NCBI RefSeq assembly: GCF_008831285.2
Contig: NC_045139.1
Location: forward strand, 28,437,206 to 28,501,205
Origin: Nymphaea colorata
Taxonomy: Eukaryota; Streptophyta; Magnoliopsida; Nymphaeales; Nymphaeaceae
DNA length: 64,000 nucleotides
Reading direction: 5' to 3'
Shown: positions 1-12,571 of the stretch, one piece after another
Layout: each line of letters starts with the position of its first letter
How positions within the stretch are numbered: the first letter of the stretch is position 1
Notes under the pieces: generated by a model
The model's database searches: none
Told to the model about the DNA's origin: nothing
Seen by the model: the letters and a program-made list of their open reading frames with translations, nothing else
Made by a program: the position numbers and the translations under genes

Positions 1-46
1 AAATAACATTTGTAATTGTATCTAAGCCTAAAATAGATGTTGGTCC

Positions 47-473
47 TAAGTTTGGGCGTCGGGTCGGGCCGCTGCCTGGCCGGGCCGGTCGGAACCGGGT
101 TCGGGCCGGGAAAAACTTGGCTCGGGCCTGGCGGCAGCCCGGCCCGACCCGACTCCCGCCCTCCGTCTCCCTCACTCCCTCTCTGCTCCCCCTCTCCCTC
201 CTCCTCTCCTCTCCCGCTCTCCCTCTCCGCTCCCCCTCTCCCTCCTCCTCCGTCTCCCTCGCCGCTCCCCCTCCTCCTCTGTCGCCGCTTCCCCTCCCTC
301 CTCCTCCATCGGAGGGCGACGGGAGGGCGGGGGGAAAGGGGGTCGGGAGGGCGGGTCGGGCCGAGACCCGGGCTATCGGGTCGGGCCGAGACCCGGGCTA
401 TTGGGTCGGGCTGAGCGGCCCGACGGGCCAGATCGGTTCGGGCCGGCCCGGCCCGGCCCGATGCCCAGGCCTA
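47..473. mobile_element. Non-autonomous hAT-like element 1
   Basis: A 427-bp GC-rich element. Its ends form imperfect inverted repeats: TAAGTTTGGGCGTCGGGTCG at the left, and TAGGCCTGGGCATCGGGCCG reading inwards from the right. It is flanked by a near-perfect 8-bp duplication (GTTGGTCC at 39-46, GCTGGTCC at 474-481), the target-site length of hAT transposons. Subterminal GGGTCGGGCC/GGCCCG motifs are repeated, also typical of hAT elements. The interior is a long C/T-rich tract (about 165-310). No transposase is encoded; the open frames across it are by-products of GC-rich low-complexity sequence. Confidence 0.65.
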
Positions 474-659
474 GCTGGTCCCATTCACCAAGAGTTCCAT
501 ATCATTTATATGACAAATCTGGTGAGCTTGTATTGACTGTATATTTAGTTTATGTATCATGAATAGCACTAGATAACAATTTAGATCAACACACAAGTTA
601 ATCTAACCAAGCATTCTAATGTCTTTGTATCAACTTTAGTGATTTATAAAATATTTTAA

Positions 660-991
660 GACATTTAATTATAGTATTTGTAATCCCTATTGTTATCCAA
701 GCCACTCCCACACTGGCTTGGGCTTCTAGTTTTGGGATCCCAATCCGCCATCCTAAGTTTGAGTGTTGAACTGATTCTGATACCATTCTAATGACCGGAC
801 ACACTCTCACACTGAGCTCAGCCTCCTAGTTTAGCGGATCCCAACCCTAAACCTTGACAACGTTGGTTCTAGCCCCAAAAAGGCTAGGAAGTAGGAACCA
901 AGAAAACCATTCACTTAACCCCCTTGTATGTGCTTAAAGACATCTCACAATCTTCAATACATGACTAAGCTTCTCAACATAAAGTGTTACA
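660..991 (-). mobile_element. TRIM-like retroelement remnant (copy A)
   Basis: Read on the minus strand, one LTR runs from about 991 down to 786, starting TGTAACAC. It is followed directly by a primer-binding-site-like TGGTATCAGAATC (785-773). Positions 660-772 hold a shortened second LTR copy with the same GGGCTTCTAGTT-type block. It belongs to the same family as 4901-5360 and 47037-47483. No coding capacity. It lies upstream of the first recognised HDA15 exon. Confidence 0.5.
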
Positions 992-1611
992 ATCCCGAAT
1001 AATTGAATGAGTCAGTTGTGTGTTGTCAACCCATGGCTAGTTGGTCAGATAGGTCAACTGGTTAACTTATTTATTTATTAGCCAATTAATCCCTAATCTG
1101 TAGAAATATATGCGTTATTTCTTTATATATGTGTGTGTGTGTCTTTGATGCTTTATTCTATATAAATGCATTTGATTATTTTGAGGGTCTTATAAGGGAC
1201 TCAAACTACCTCTGTTGGACATATTGACAATCTAGTATCTAGGTAAATGCCCTGCAAATTATGGTCAAGTTTTAATGTCATCTAGATTACAATATCAACT
1301 GTCAACTTGTGCAATTTGTTTACTTAGTGCACACAAATGCATATACACCCACATAGTCTTTGTGAGTGTGCAGATGTATATTTTTATGTGCTTATTTATT
1401 CACGGGAAATGTTCTCTCATTTTTTCATGCGAGCAAGTTGTCTTAAATGCATCTGTTTCGTGCTTATTCCCATATCCATTCCATGTGAAATTTCCTTATA
1501 TCATAGATATTACAAAGTCAACAATCTGGTTTTGAAGTTTATGCATGTATTTATTTATTTCTTCATTTTGAGGTCTGTGATGTGTGCTATAGTGCTAAAA
1601 ATGCAATGCAG

Positions 1612-4600
1612 ATTCATTCTATGGAGCATGTTAATGCTGTTAAAGCAACTAGCTATATGCTATCCAGGTATATATTTTTGGTTCTTTTCATGTACACTTT
1701 GGCCTTTAATGTCCTTAGTCTGTTACTTTGTGTAGCTACCACTGCTTTGGATGACGTAGCCTTGTTGGTGGTATAATTGGTGAAGGTTTTTAAGTCCAAT
1801 GAGTTTGTGACAAATATCATTCTCGGGTTTTTGTGGGGTTTTTCTTGGCGATTAACTGTGAAATTTGTTTTTCTTGGAAAAATATTGGGAATTTGTCCAA
1901 CTAACATGTGATTCTCGTTTCAGCATTTTTTTTTTTCAGAACACATCACAACTCTCTTTTCCTTGTTTTTGTTTTTTTCTCCTCTCTTTTCCTTTTTTTT
2001 GGGGAAGAAAACAGTGATATTTGTGACATTGATGTAATAGAGCAGCATTTTTATTTGCCTTTTATTTCATCAGATATCTTCTGAATCTAAAGTGATTATC
2101 CTGTCGTTCTGAGACGAGTTAACAGCTAAAATATTCTGCATTGACCATTGAAGGAGGATATTGGCATCAATACACATACTTATTCTTGTTGAAAAGACAG
2201 GACAGTTGATAGTGTAAGAATCGATATACTTGAACTGGGGGAGTGTTGAGATGCACACAAATAGTTTATATTCATAAAATCTAATGCAGAAGACACTTAG
2301 ATGCTACTTGCAGTTCAGTTCTTCGCTTGTTTTTCTGTCCTGGACTTCTACAGTAAGCAAATGAGAATGCTGTTTAGGAATAGTCACTCAAGGATCTCTA
2401 TTTATCATGTGCTATGCATAGAAATCTGATAAGTGCAAACACCTATATGCATGAGTTTACTGCCCACTTATGCATTTTGTTCAAGGAAGTGATAATACAA
2501 GGACATCAATCACCATTATTTTGTAATTAATTTGTGTTATGAACATCTTGAATGAAGATTTAAAAGAATCCAAAATAATAACCTTAGGTTCGATAAGAAC
2601 CTATCATACACAATGAACAAACTCTTCACAGCAGCACAAACAGATCAGAAGAGCAGTAAGTGCACTGGGAGCATTAATTCCTATATTCATTTCAGGGCAG
2701 TTTATTAACTAAACTAGCCGTTGCACTGCTTCCAATTGTTCCATAGTTTCTCTACATTTTATTTTTCTCAAGAAGGAGATAAACTTATTTCCTTTTCTTT
2801 TTGGGTGACAGTTACTTCACATCTGATACATATGCCAATGGACATTCAGCTCGAGCTGCAAGACTTGCAGCAGGATTATGTGCAGATCTTGCCTCAGCTA
2901 TTATGCAAGGACATGCTAGAAATGGTTTTGCACTTGTGGGTTGAATATCCAATGTTTTCTCTCTGTCATTCTCTCTCCTTTTCCTTTGTCATTTATTCAT
3001 GGTTATAACTTATAACAATTTCCTTTTCACCTGTCACAAGCCAGGTCAGACCTCCTGGTCATCATGCAGGTTTGAAACAACCAATGGGCTTTTGCTTGCA
3101 CAACAATGCAGCAGTGGCTGCCTTGGCTGCTCAAGCTGCTGGTGCAGATAGAGTGTTAATTGTTGATTGGGTAGTATTTTGTGAATCCTCAGACGTGCTT
3201 GTATAGTTCATGATTTAACCATACGTGTTTACTCTGTGTTGATCGTTTGTTACATTTTGGGAAGTGTCTATTTTTGGAAGTTTGAAGTTAATGCTCTGAG
3301 GCTTTATTGACTTTAGTTGTTTTCTTGACATTGCAGGATGTGCATCATGGTAATGGTACCCAAGAAATTTTTGAAGGAAACCGCACGGTGATCCTCTACA
3401 ATAATATAAAGTTGATTGTCTAGGCTTTTCATTTGGATGTACTAGTGGTCGTTTTTTGTCTACATGTGATCAAATGAAAGTAGAGTTGTAGGAATATGTA
3501 CACATATGAATATATGATAGAGAGTTGAAAGGGGACAGCTGTCTCTTTATTCAATGAACTAGGTATTGGATAGGTGATGCCTAGGTGCTACTCCACTTGC
3601 ATCACCTAAGTGCTGGACTTAGGCGATGCAAGGTGTTGGCGCCTGATGCAGAGCCAGAAGCAGATAGATCCAGATCCAACTTATTTTGAATTATAATGAG
3701 ATTTAATAGTTTGTTATAGTTCCGACTTATGCTTGGGATTTTGTTTGGTTATTTGGACCTTAGTTCTGATCCTGACTATAAATATCTAAGTAGTGGATCC
3801 ATATCTGTGTAACTGGATCTAGTTAGTTTCCAATACCTGTAAATGGATCCAGATCTGCAAGCCATTCCGTTCTCTATATGAGGGGACGTGGGTTCATTTT
3901 GTAAGATAGTTGATGAATGAATGAAGTAGAAGTTGTTTGCTACTTTTCTCTCTTTCCCTTCAGTTCAGCATTTTGCTTGAGTTCTAGTTAGTTTTTAGCA
4001 TAAGTATCGCTTGGGGTTCATCTGTGATTGTTGTTTAAGAGCGTTGTTTACAAAAAATCCTGTGTTCTGTATTCTAACAAGCAATGTTTTTGAAGGTGCC
4101 TATATTTCTTTACATAGACATGAAGATGGACAATTTTATCCAGGCACTGGAGCGGCAAATGAGGTCTTATTTGCCAAATTTTTGTTTGAGTTGCTGACCC
4201 TAAAACAATTGTGATTACGTAGCCAACCTGTGCAGATTTATTTTTGCTTTCCAAAGCATGCTATTGACAATCTGACCTTTTCTTCTCTTTTTTGCTGCTT
4301 TGGGTTGGCTAATTTGGCATTACATGATTGGTTCCTTTTTTGTTTTTTTTTCCCTTCTGATGAATGATGTCAATTCCTTTTTAAGATGTGTTCCACTGCA
4401 CATTTTGATATCTTTGCTTTAAGGTGGATGAAAAGGACATAAAGATAAGCTGAACGAAAAAAGAAGTGGAATGATATGATTTCCATTTTTAAATTCAAAT
4501 GAATTAGTGATGGATGGTAGGTGTAGGATAGGTTGCAAGTATGGCAAGGGTGTATCTTAAGGACATGATCTAATGGACCATTTGTATTGAGCATCCCTTA

Positions 4601-7600
4601 TCATAAACTTGCTGCACGTTCAGCAGCCCCAACTATGAGAAATCTGCCAATCCACATGCGACTGTGAACATCAAAGTTGGGTATTGTATTTAGTAGCTGA
4701 GGGTTCTTCTAAGAGCTAATTAAGCAAGCCATGATGTTATCATGATCTTACAGAGGCCTTAAGACCCTCACCTATAACCAAACACTTACGATCAATGCCC
4801 CAGATGGTCTTATCATGTTATTGAGTCTAATCTTCCATGAAATGTAAGAAATTATGGGTATTTGATTTTGAACAATTAAAGGCAATTAATACTTCAGATT
4901 TGTAACTACCTGGCCTACTCCCACACCAGGCTCGGGCTTCTAGTTGCGCGGATCTAGCCTGCCCTATATATAGCAGCTTCTTTCCAGCTCCAAAATAGCT
5001 AGAAACTAGGACAACCTATCACTCAACTGACCTCCTCATAAATCCTCCAAGATTCTTCACAATCTTACGAGACTAAAACTTGTCAAAGTATGGTGTTACA
5101 ATCCACCCCATTAAGGCATATCTGTCTGCTTATGTGGTAGCCAAGGTTCAAATGTTGAACCGGCTTTGATACCACTATTACAGCTTGACCCACTCAAACT
5201 CTGGGCTTGGGCTCTTGGTCAGGTAGATTCCAACCTGCTTCCTAGTATCTTTGGTTTCAACCCTAAAATGACTAGCAACTAGGGAATCTGTCTTAAGTGT
5301 GCCCCAAGATTTTTCTCAATCTTATATATGAGACTAAACTTCTCGGAGTGGGACGTTACAAGATGATAAGGTTTTACTTTTGTACCAATAGATCTTAGGT
5401 CTAATCAATATTAATATGCGGAGTATCTGTTGACAAGTACTTGAACATGTGGTGCTAAACCTGTCAAAAACGATCTTAGCCATTGATTTCTTCCATATTG
5501 ACATTGAGAGAAAAAAGAGGAAAGGTTGTGAATCTGTATTAGATGACTAAAATGTCATATCTTCTTTTTCTCTTTTTTCCTAACCGTCCATGTAAACTAA
5601 ATCAGTAGCCCATATCATTCCTGATAGGCTATTACCTACCTACCCATTTATCTTTCTCTCTCTCCATATATATATATATATATATAATGATATATATTCT
5701 AAACGCCTTAGGAGGGAAAAAAGGCTTACAAATGGCTGATTATTGAAAGCAAATTTAGGGGAGATATGTACAAAAACGATTCGCCATCAAGTTGAAAATT
5801 AGGTCAAGGTAACATGTTACTTCTTGCAACTATATACATATCCTGCATACTTTGAGAATTGGTCTCCAAGCCCATGCTTTAGGGCTTTGACATGAGAAGG
5901 AACGGGAGGGTGTACATTGAAAGAAAGGAAGCCTGCCCTAGGACTGTGTGCTACAGCGTTGGACGACATCTTTATATCTTTTAACAAACGTTGTAAATAT
6001 TGGTTTCAAACTTATATTGGCCATTTAAATGATACACTACATTGAATGATATTTGAAAGGGCCTGAACTGGCCTGCCTTGTTGCAGGGAGGGGCTGATAT
6101 GATGCATATCAGGTGATACAGGCTGATATAATGAATATCTGCTGATGCGGGCAATGCATGCTCATTAAGCCGATAAGGAGCTGGGCTCGGGCTGGCCCGA
6201 CACCCGAAACTCGGGTCTGGGCCCAGCCCGACCGTTAAAACCAGAGCCCGATTAAATTAAAAAATATATTTTTTAATATAAAAGAATATATAAATATAAT
6301 TACTCGTAATAAAATATTATATGTATATATAAAAATTAATAAAATAAATATTAAAAGCAAATTATCGGGCCCACCCTCTCGGGGCCCGGGCCCGAGTTGG
6401 GCCGGGTACCGGGTACCCGCTAGTGGTTCGGTCTGGTGCCCAGCCTTAATGCTCATATCTACACTAACAATAATTTTAGGCATAAAACTTGCAAGAGACA
6501 AATTCCAAGCGGAACTTATACAGCAAACTTTCTATAAAAATTATGCACCCTGTTAGAATATATTGTATTGGGAACCGGGTCCATATCTGGACCCGGTCCT
6601 ATGGGGCATGGATACCGAGGTGGGCTCGGTACCCTAGGCGGCACTCTTTCTCTCCCTCCTATATATTCTTCACTTACATGTAATCGTTGAGTTAAGTGAA
6701 TATTATTTTCTCTCTCCTAGGGTTGCGGTTTGCCCCTAGGTTAGAGCTTCCCCGTGGTTTTTCACCTCTTTCTGAGGTTTTCCACGTATATTGTGTGTTC
6801 TTTCTCTGCTCTCTCCTTGTGGTTCGTGTTTCTACATGGTATCAGAGCCACCGCGTGTGAGATCGTTGGTGTGCAAGTAGTGTTTTTTCCGCCGTTCACG
6901 TGCCGCCTCCGTTGCCGTTTCCAGCACCGCCGCCGACACTGTTCCCAGCGCCGCTGCTGTTGCTGTTTTCAGTGCTGAGGCCGTCCAGGAACGCCGCCGC
7001 CGTCCATCGTTCCCAGCGCCGCCGTCGTTTTTCCGCCGCCAAGGAACGCCGCCGCCGTCGTTCCCAGCGCTGCCCTGCCCTGCCGCCGTCGCTGCTCCCA
7101 GCGCCGCCGTCGCTGCTCCCAGCGCCGCCGTCGCCTGGGTTATCTTCGCTGTTCCCAGCGCTGCCCTGCCCTGCCGCCGTCGCCTGGGTTATCTGCGTCG
7201 CCGCCGGGTGTCCTGTTTTCGCCGCCGTGGGTTGTGCCCTCTCTGCCGCCGGTTGTGACCTTCTTCGGGGATTGCGATGGCTGACGCAGCGATGCCCAAG
7301 CTTGATGATGCCCTCGACACGGGCAGCCATACCAAGGGTGAGAACTTGCCTGTTCATGTCACCTCCATTCGGCTGAACAAGGATAACTATCTCTCGTGGT
7401 CTGCTGCCCTAGAAATCGGGATTACTAGTCGTGGTCGCCTGCACTATATCACTGGGGAGAAGCCTGCACCTTCTAAAACTGATTCGCAATGGCCGACCTG
7501 GGCGTTGGAGGATAGTCAGGTTAAAGTATGGATTATTAGTTCGGTTTCCGCAGATATTCAGCCTTTGATCTTGCGTAAATCGACGGCGTATGATATGTGG

Positions 7601-10600
7601 ACTGTTCTTGCACGTATGTATGGTCGTAAGAAGCGTGTTTTACGTGCCTATCAAATCAAACGTAGCATATATGCTCTTAAACAGGGTGATTTATCTGTTG
7701 CCTCCTTTTATGCCGCCCTGAAGACCAAATGGGAGGAACTTGACTATCATGTGAATGATGACTGGAAATGTGGTGTAGATCATGCCCTGTATTGGGAAAA
7801 GGAATGGATGGACCGCACCTTTATCTTCCTTGGAGGCCTGCGTGATGAGTTTGAAACCATTCGAAACCAGATTCTTAACTGTGATGAGATTCCTGGAATC
7901 GAAGAGGTGTATGCCCGTATTGAGTCTGAGGAGCAACGGCGCCAGATTATGCATATTGACTCCCATCAGGGGAGTTCTCCAGCAGCCTTTGTGAGCCATA
8001 CTTCAGGGACGGGGCAACGTCCTACTCGACGATGCAACCATTGCAACAAAGTGGGTCATTCTGTTGATTTTTGTTGGGATCTTCATCCTGAGAAGCGTCT
8101 CGTCCGAGGTCGTCCTCCTCCTCATCGCCATGCTTCTTCTGTGCCAGAGCCTAGCCCGGGGTCGTCTAATGTTGCCAAATCCAAGCTCTCCTCAGATCAA
8201 CTCAGAGAGTTGCAAGCCTACATTAGTCGGTTGTCTACCCAGGATGATGCTTCTACTTCTGAGGGGGCTAAGTTAGCCCAGGCTCTGGTTGCTACTAGTG
8301 ATCAAGGTAATTCTCCTCTCGGTGATTGGATTGTTGACAGTGGGGCTACTCATCATATGACAGGGGACCCTACGATGTTTCAAGAGTACAAGTTGACCTC
8401 TGGGCAGCAGCGTGTGTCTATGGCTGATGGTTCTTCTATCTCTGTGGCTGGAAAAGGGAGTTTCTCACTACTGAACAAATATTGTCTTCATAATGCCCTG
8501 CATGTTCCCAATATTCCCATAAATTTGTTATCTGTCAGCAGTATTACTAAAGAGCTAAACTGTAATCTAATTTTCTCTGCTGATCGTTGTTTCCTACAGG
8601 ACTTGGGGACGGGGCAGAAGATTGGGATTGGTTCGGCTATTGATGGGCTCTACAGACTGCCCGTTCGAGTTGCTTCTGCTTTGATTTCAGCCACCAGTGG
8701 ACAGTTGCCTGGCGTGGAGGCCAGATCCGTCATTATGCGTTGGCATGAGAGACTTGGTCATCTTCCATTCCAGTTGCTTAGAAAGTTGTTTCCTAGGATG
8801 TTTCATTCTGTTTCTTTGGACACCTTCGCTTGTGAAGTGTGTCAGTTGTCTAAGCATGTTAGGGCCTCGTACCCTATTTCGTTCAATAAAGCCAACCGTC
8901 CTTTTGCTTTGGTTCACTCTGATGTTTGGGGTCCTTCGGGAGTACCCACTTGTCGTGGCTTTCACTATTTTATGACTCTTATTGATGACTACTCCCGGTG
9001 TACGTTCGTGTATCTGTTGAAAGAACGTAGTGAAGTTCCCGACATTGTCAAAAACTTTGTGGCATTTGTCGAAACTCAATTCCAGACCACTGTTCAGGCC
9101 TTCCGTACTGACAATGCCCGAGAGTATGTCTCCCAATCCCTTGATGACTTCTTGCGCAGCAAGGGTATTATTCATGAAACATCCTGTAGCTACACCCCTC
9201 CTCAGAATGGCGTGGCTGAAAGAAAAAACCGTCATTTGTTAAATGTTACCCGGGCAATTATGTTTCAACGTCATGTCCCTAAGAGGTACTGGGGGGACGC
9301 ACTTCTCACTAGTGCTCACTAGTGCTCACCTTATCAACCGTATGCCTACTCGTGTGTTGGATGGTCATTCTCCTTATTCTGTGTTGTGGCCCACTCAGAA
9401 TCCCTGGCCTTTAACCCCTCGAGTGTTTGGGTGTGTTTGTTTTGTCCATGATCATAGTCCCACTCTCAAGAAACTTGATCCTCGGTCCATCAAAGCAGTC
9501 TTCTTGGGATATTCCTCCACCCAGAAGGGATACAAGTGTGTTGACCCTAGCACTTCCAGAGTATATGTCTCCAGGGATGTGACCTTTCATGAACATGAGG
9601 CATACTTTCCTGCGAATCCTCTTCAGGGGAAGTGTCTAGGTGACAGAAGGGAAGAGTATTCTTCGCATCAGTTGATTCAGTTCATGGATTTCTTGGATTA
9701 TACGGTGAAGTCTCCAAGTGTGGAAGACGTTGTCAGTGAAGACAGAGACAGTCAGATGGAGGGGGGCCCTGTGGAAGAACAGTCTCGAGATCACCTATTT
9801 GGTTAGGTTTACAGCAGGAAGAAGAAAGATGTTGATGTTACCAATCCCAATCTTCCCAATCTTGTGAGCTCCCCGGATGATCCAAGTCCAATGAATGAAG
9901 AACTTCCCATAGCTCTGCGCAAGGGCACCAGGTCATGTACTTCTCATCCTATTCAGAGATTTGTTTCATATGCAAAACTCAGTAAAGACTACAAGTGCTT
10001 TGTTACCTCTTTATCTATGGCTGTTATTCCCAGGTCAGTGGAAGATGCAAGGAAGGATCCTAAATGGCTACAGGCCATGACAGAAGAGATGGACGCCCTG
10101 GAAAAGAACAATACGTGAGAGGTTGTTGATATCTCCAAGGGAACTCACTTAGTTGGCTCCAAGTGGGTGTTTAATGTGAAGTACAAACCTGATGGCACTG
10201 TAGAACGCTATAAAGCTCGTCTTGTTGCTAAAGGGTTTAGCCAGAAATATGGGATTGACTATCTTGAGACGTTTGCTCCCGTGGCGAAACTGAAGACCGT
10301 AAGGGTCATCTTAGCTCTTGCAGTGCAAAAGAAGTGGAGCATGGACCAACTTGATGTAAAGAACGCCTTCTTGAATGGTCACCTTGAGGAAGAAGTCTAT
10401 ATGAGCATGCCGCCTGGGTACGCTCGGAACGGGAAGTGTTGCTATCTCAAGAAAGCTTTGTATGGTCTCAAGCAATTCCCTAGAGCTTGGTTTGAAAGAC
10501 TAAGGGTTGTAATGAAGACTAATGGGTATAAACAGGGAAATGGTGATCACACCCTCTTCATCAAGCAGAGAAATGGTCTGGTGAGCCTTTTACTTGTATA

Positions 10601-12524
10601 TGTTGATGATATGATTGTCACAGGTGACGACGAGGGGGAGAAAAGGAAGATGAAAGAAATGTTAGCTGCAGAATTCGATCTCAAAGATCTGGGTAAACTA
10701 AGGTATTTCTTGGGGATTGAGATCGCGCGATCTGAGACTGGGCTTGTTATGAGCCAAAGAAAATACACGTTGGATCTTCTAAAAGAGACAGGTAAACTGG
10801 GATGCAGGCCCTTTCTTACCCCAATGGAGTCTGACACAAGGATAAGTACCAAATCTGGGACTATCTTGGATGAGGAAGGAAAAGGGAGGTATCAGCGTCT
10901 GGTTGGTAAACTTATTTATCTCACTCTTACTCGCCCAGATATTACGTATGTTGTGGGTGTGTTAAGTCAGTTTATGCATGCCCCTACTGATTGTCATTGG
11001 AAAAGTGCTGAAAGAGTATTGGGATACTTAAAGAATGACCCAGGGAAAGGACTACTCTACACTCGACAAGATCAACTAAGCATTGAAGGATACTCTGACA
11101 CCGACTGGGCAGGATGCACAGATACTAGGAGGTCTACCACAGGATACTGCATATTTCTTGGAGGTAACCTTGTGGTATGGAGAAGTAAACGTCAAGAAGT
11201 TTGTTCCAGGTCCAGTGCTGAGGCTGAATACAGGGCGGTTGCTATGGGGGTTACAGAGATGTTATGGCTCAAAATTCTTTTAGCAGATATTGGGGTTAAA
11301 ATGGAAGAGAAGATGAGGATGTATTGTGACAACAAGTCTGCGATTAACTTGGCAAACAATCCGGTCATGCACGACAGGACCAAACATGTGGAGATCGATC
11401 GTCACTTCATACGGGAACGCATAGATTCAAAGGAGTTGATTCTGCTCTATATGAAGTCTGAAGATCAAGTTGCGGATGTCTTAACTAAGTCTTTATGTAC
11501 ATTTCAATTTGAGAAAAATGTTAGCAAGCTTGGCATGTTTGACATGTATGCCAAGCTTGAGGGGGAGTGTTAGAATATATTGTATTGGGAACCGGGTCCA
11601 TATCTGGACCCGGTCCTATGGGGCACGAATACCGAGGTGGGCTCGGTACCCTAGGCGGCACTCTTTCTCTCCCTCCTATATATTCTTCACTTACATGTAA
11701 TCGTTGAGTTAAGTGAATATTATTTCCTCTCTCCTAGGGTTGCGGTTTGCCCCTAGGTTAGAGCTTCCCCGTGGTTTTTCACCTCTTTCTGAGGTTTTCC
11801 ACGTATATTGTGTGTTCTTTCTCTGTTCTCTCCTTGTGGTTCGTGTTTCTACACACACTAATTCCAAAATATCAAACTCATCATTCATTGACGTATATAT
11901 GCACAAATACATATGCATGTAGAAATATTATTTGTTGAATATATTAAGGTGTGCATGTAGAAATATTACTAATGACTATCAGTCAGATGTACCAATTGGG
12001 TACCACCTGTTTTTGGATAACTTTTTTTTTTTCTTTGTTTCTTGTTTTTCTTCCCTCAACTTTTCTGACTAAGAAACAAAATGCAAAGAATAAGCTTCTA
12101 GTAATCATCAAAGGAAAAATAGGAAATCCCTGCTTTTAATACTTTTTGCTACTTTTGATCGTTGCTGATTTCTGGTCTCTCTATGTTTAACTTGTATGTT
12201 TTTATTTTTTTTATTTTTTTTTATGGAGAATATCTCAAGTTGGAGGTGTGATCTCCATGGATCACTGCTTCTATCTTATAACGTGACATGGCTACAGGCT
12301 TGGACGTGCATGAACAACAATTTGAAAAGCCTTGTATGTGCCATATATACATATATAGGATCCTTGGATTTCTCCATCCAGATTTGCATGGAGAAATCCT
12401 CCAGCACCTCACAGCACACTGCCCAATGCATTGCATCAGGTAGTGTTTTATCACGCCTGCCTTATACATTGCATTGGGCGGCCATGATTGGACAGAGGGC
12501 CAAATGGTTGGAGGATTTCACCTC

Positions 12525-12571
<47 letters not shown>

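Larger units (their letters stand above)
6551..11853 (+). mobile_element. Ty1/copia retrotransposon Copia-A, full length
   Basis: A 5.3-kb LTR retrotransposon inserted in the HDA15 intron in the sense direction. The two 286-bp LTRs (6551-6836 and 11568-11853) begin TGTTAG, end TCTACA and differ at four positions by eye, so the insertion looks recent. The primer site TGGTATCAGAGC follows the 5' LTR at 6837-6848, and a purine tract (TTGAGGGGGAG) precedes the 3' LTR. Flanking pentamers CACCC and CACAC could be a target duplication with one mismatch. The domain order protease, integrase, RT, RNase H marks it as copia. Confidence 0.95.

Noticed and set aside
37-536. Open frames of 125 and 139 codons in the first 540 bases
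   Set aside because: They run through GC-rich and C/T-rich low-complexity sequence of a hAT-like element and give Pro/Ser/Leu runs without a domain.
1275-1535. Possible earlier HDA15 exon (HGKCSLIF-type stretch)
   Set aside because: A loose resemblance to the segment before the VHS motif, but no convincing splice sites or longer match.
6896-7376. Overlapping 153- and 158-codon frames on opposite strands
   Set aside because: They are products of CCG repeats in the Copia-A leader; the real gag starts at 7277.
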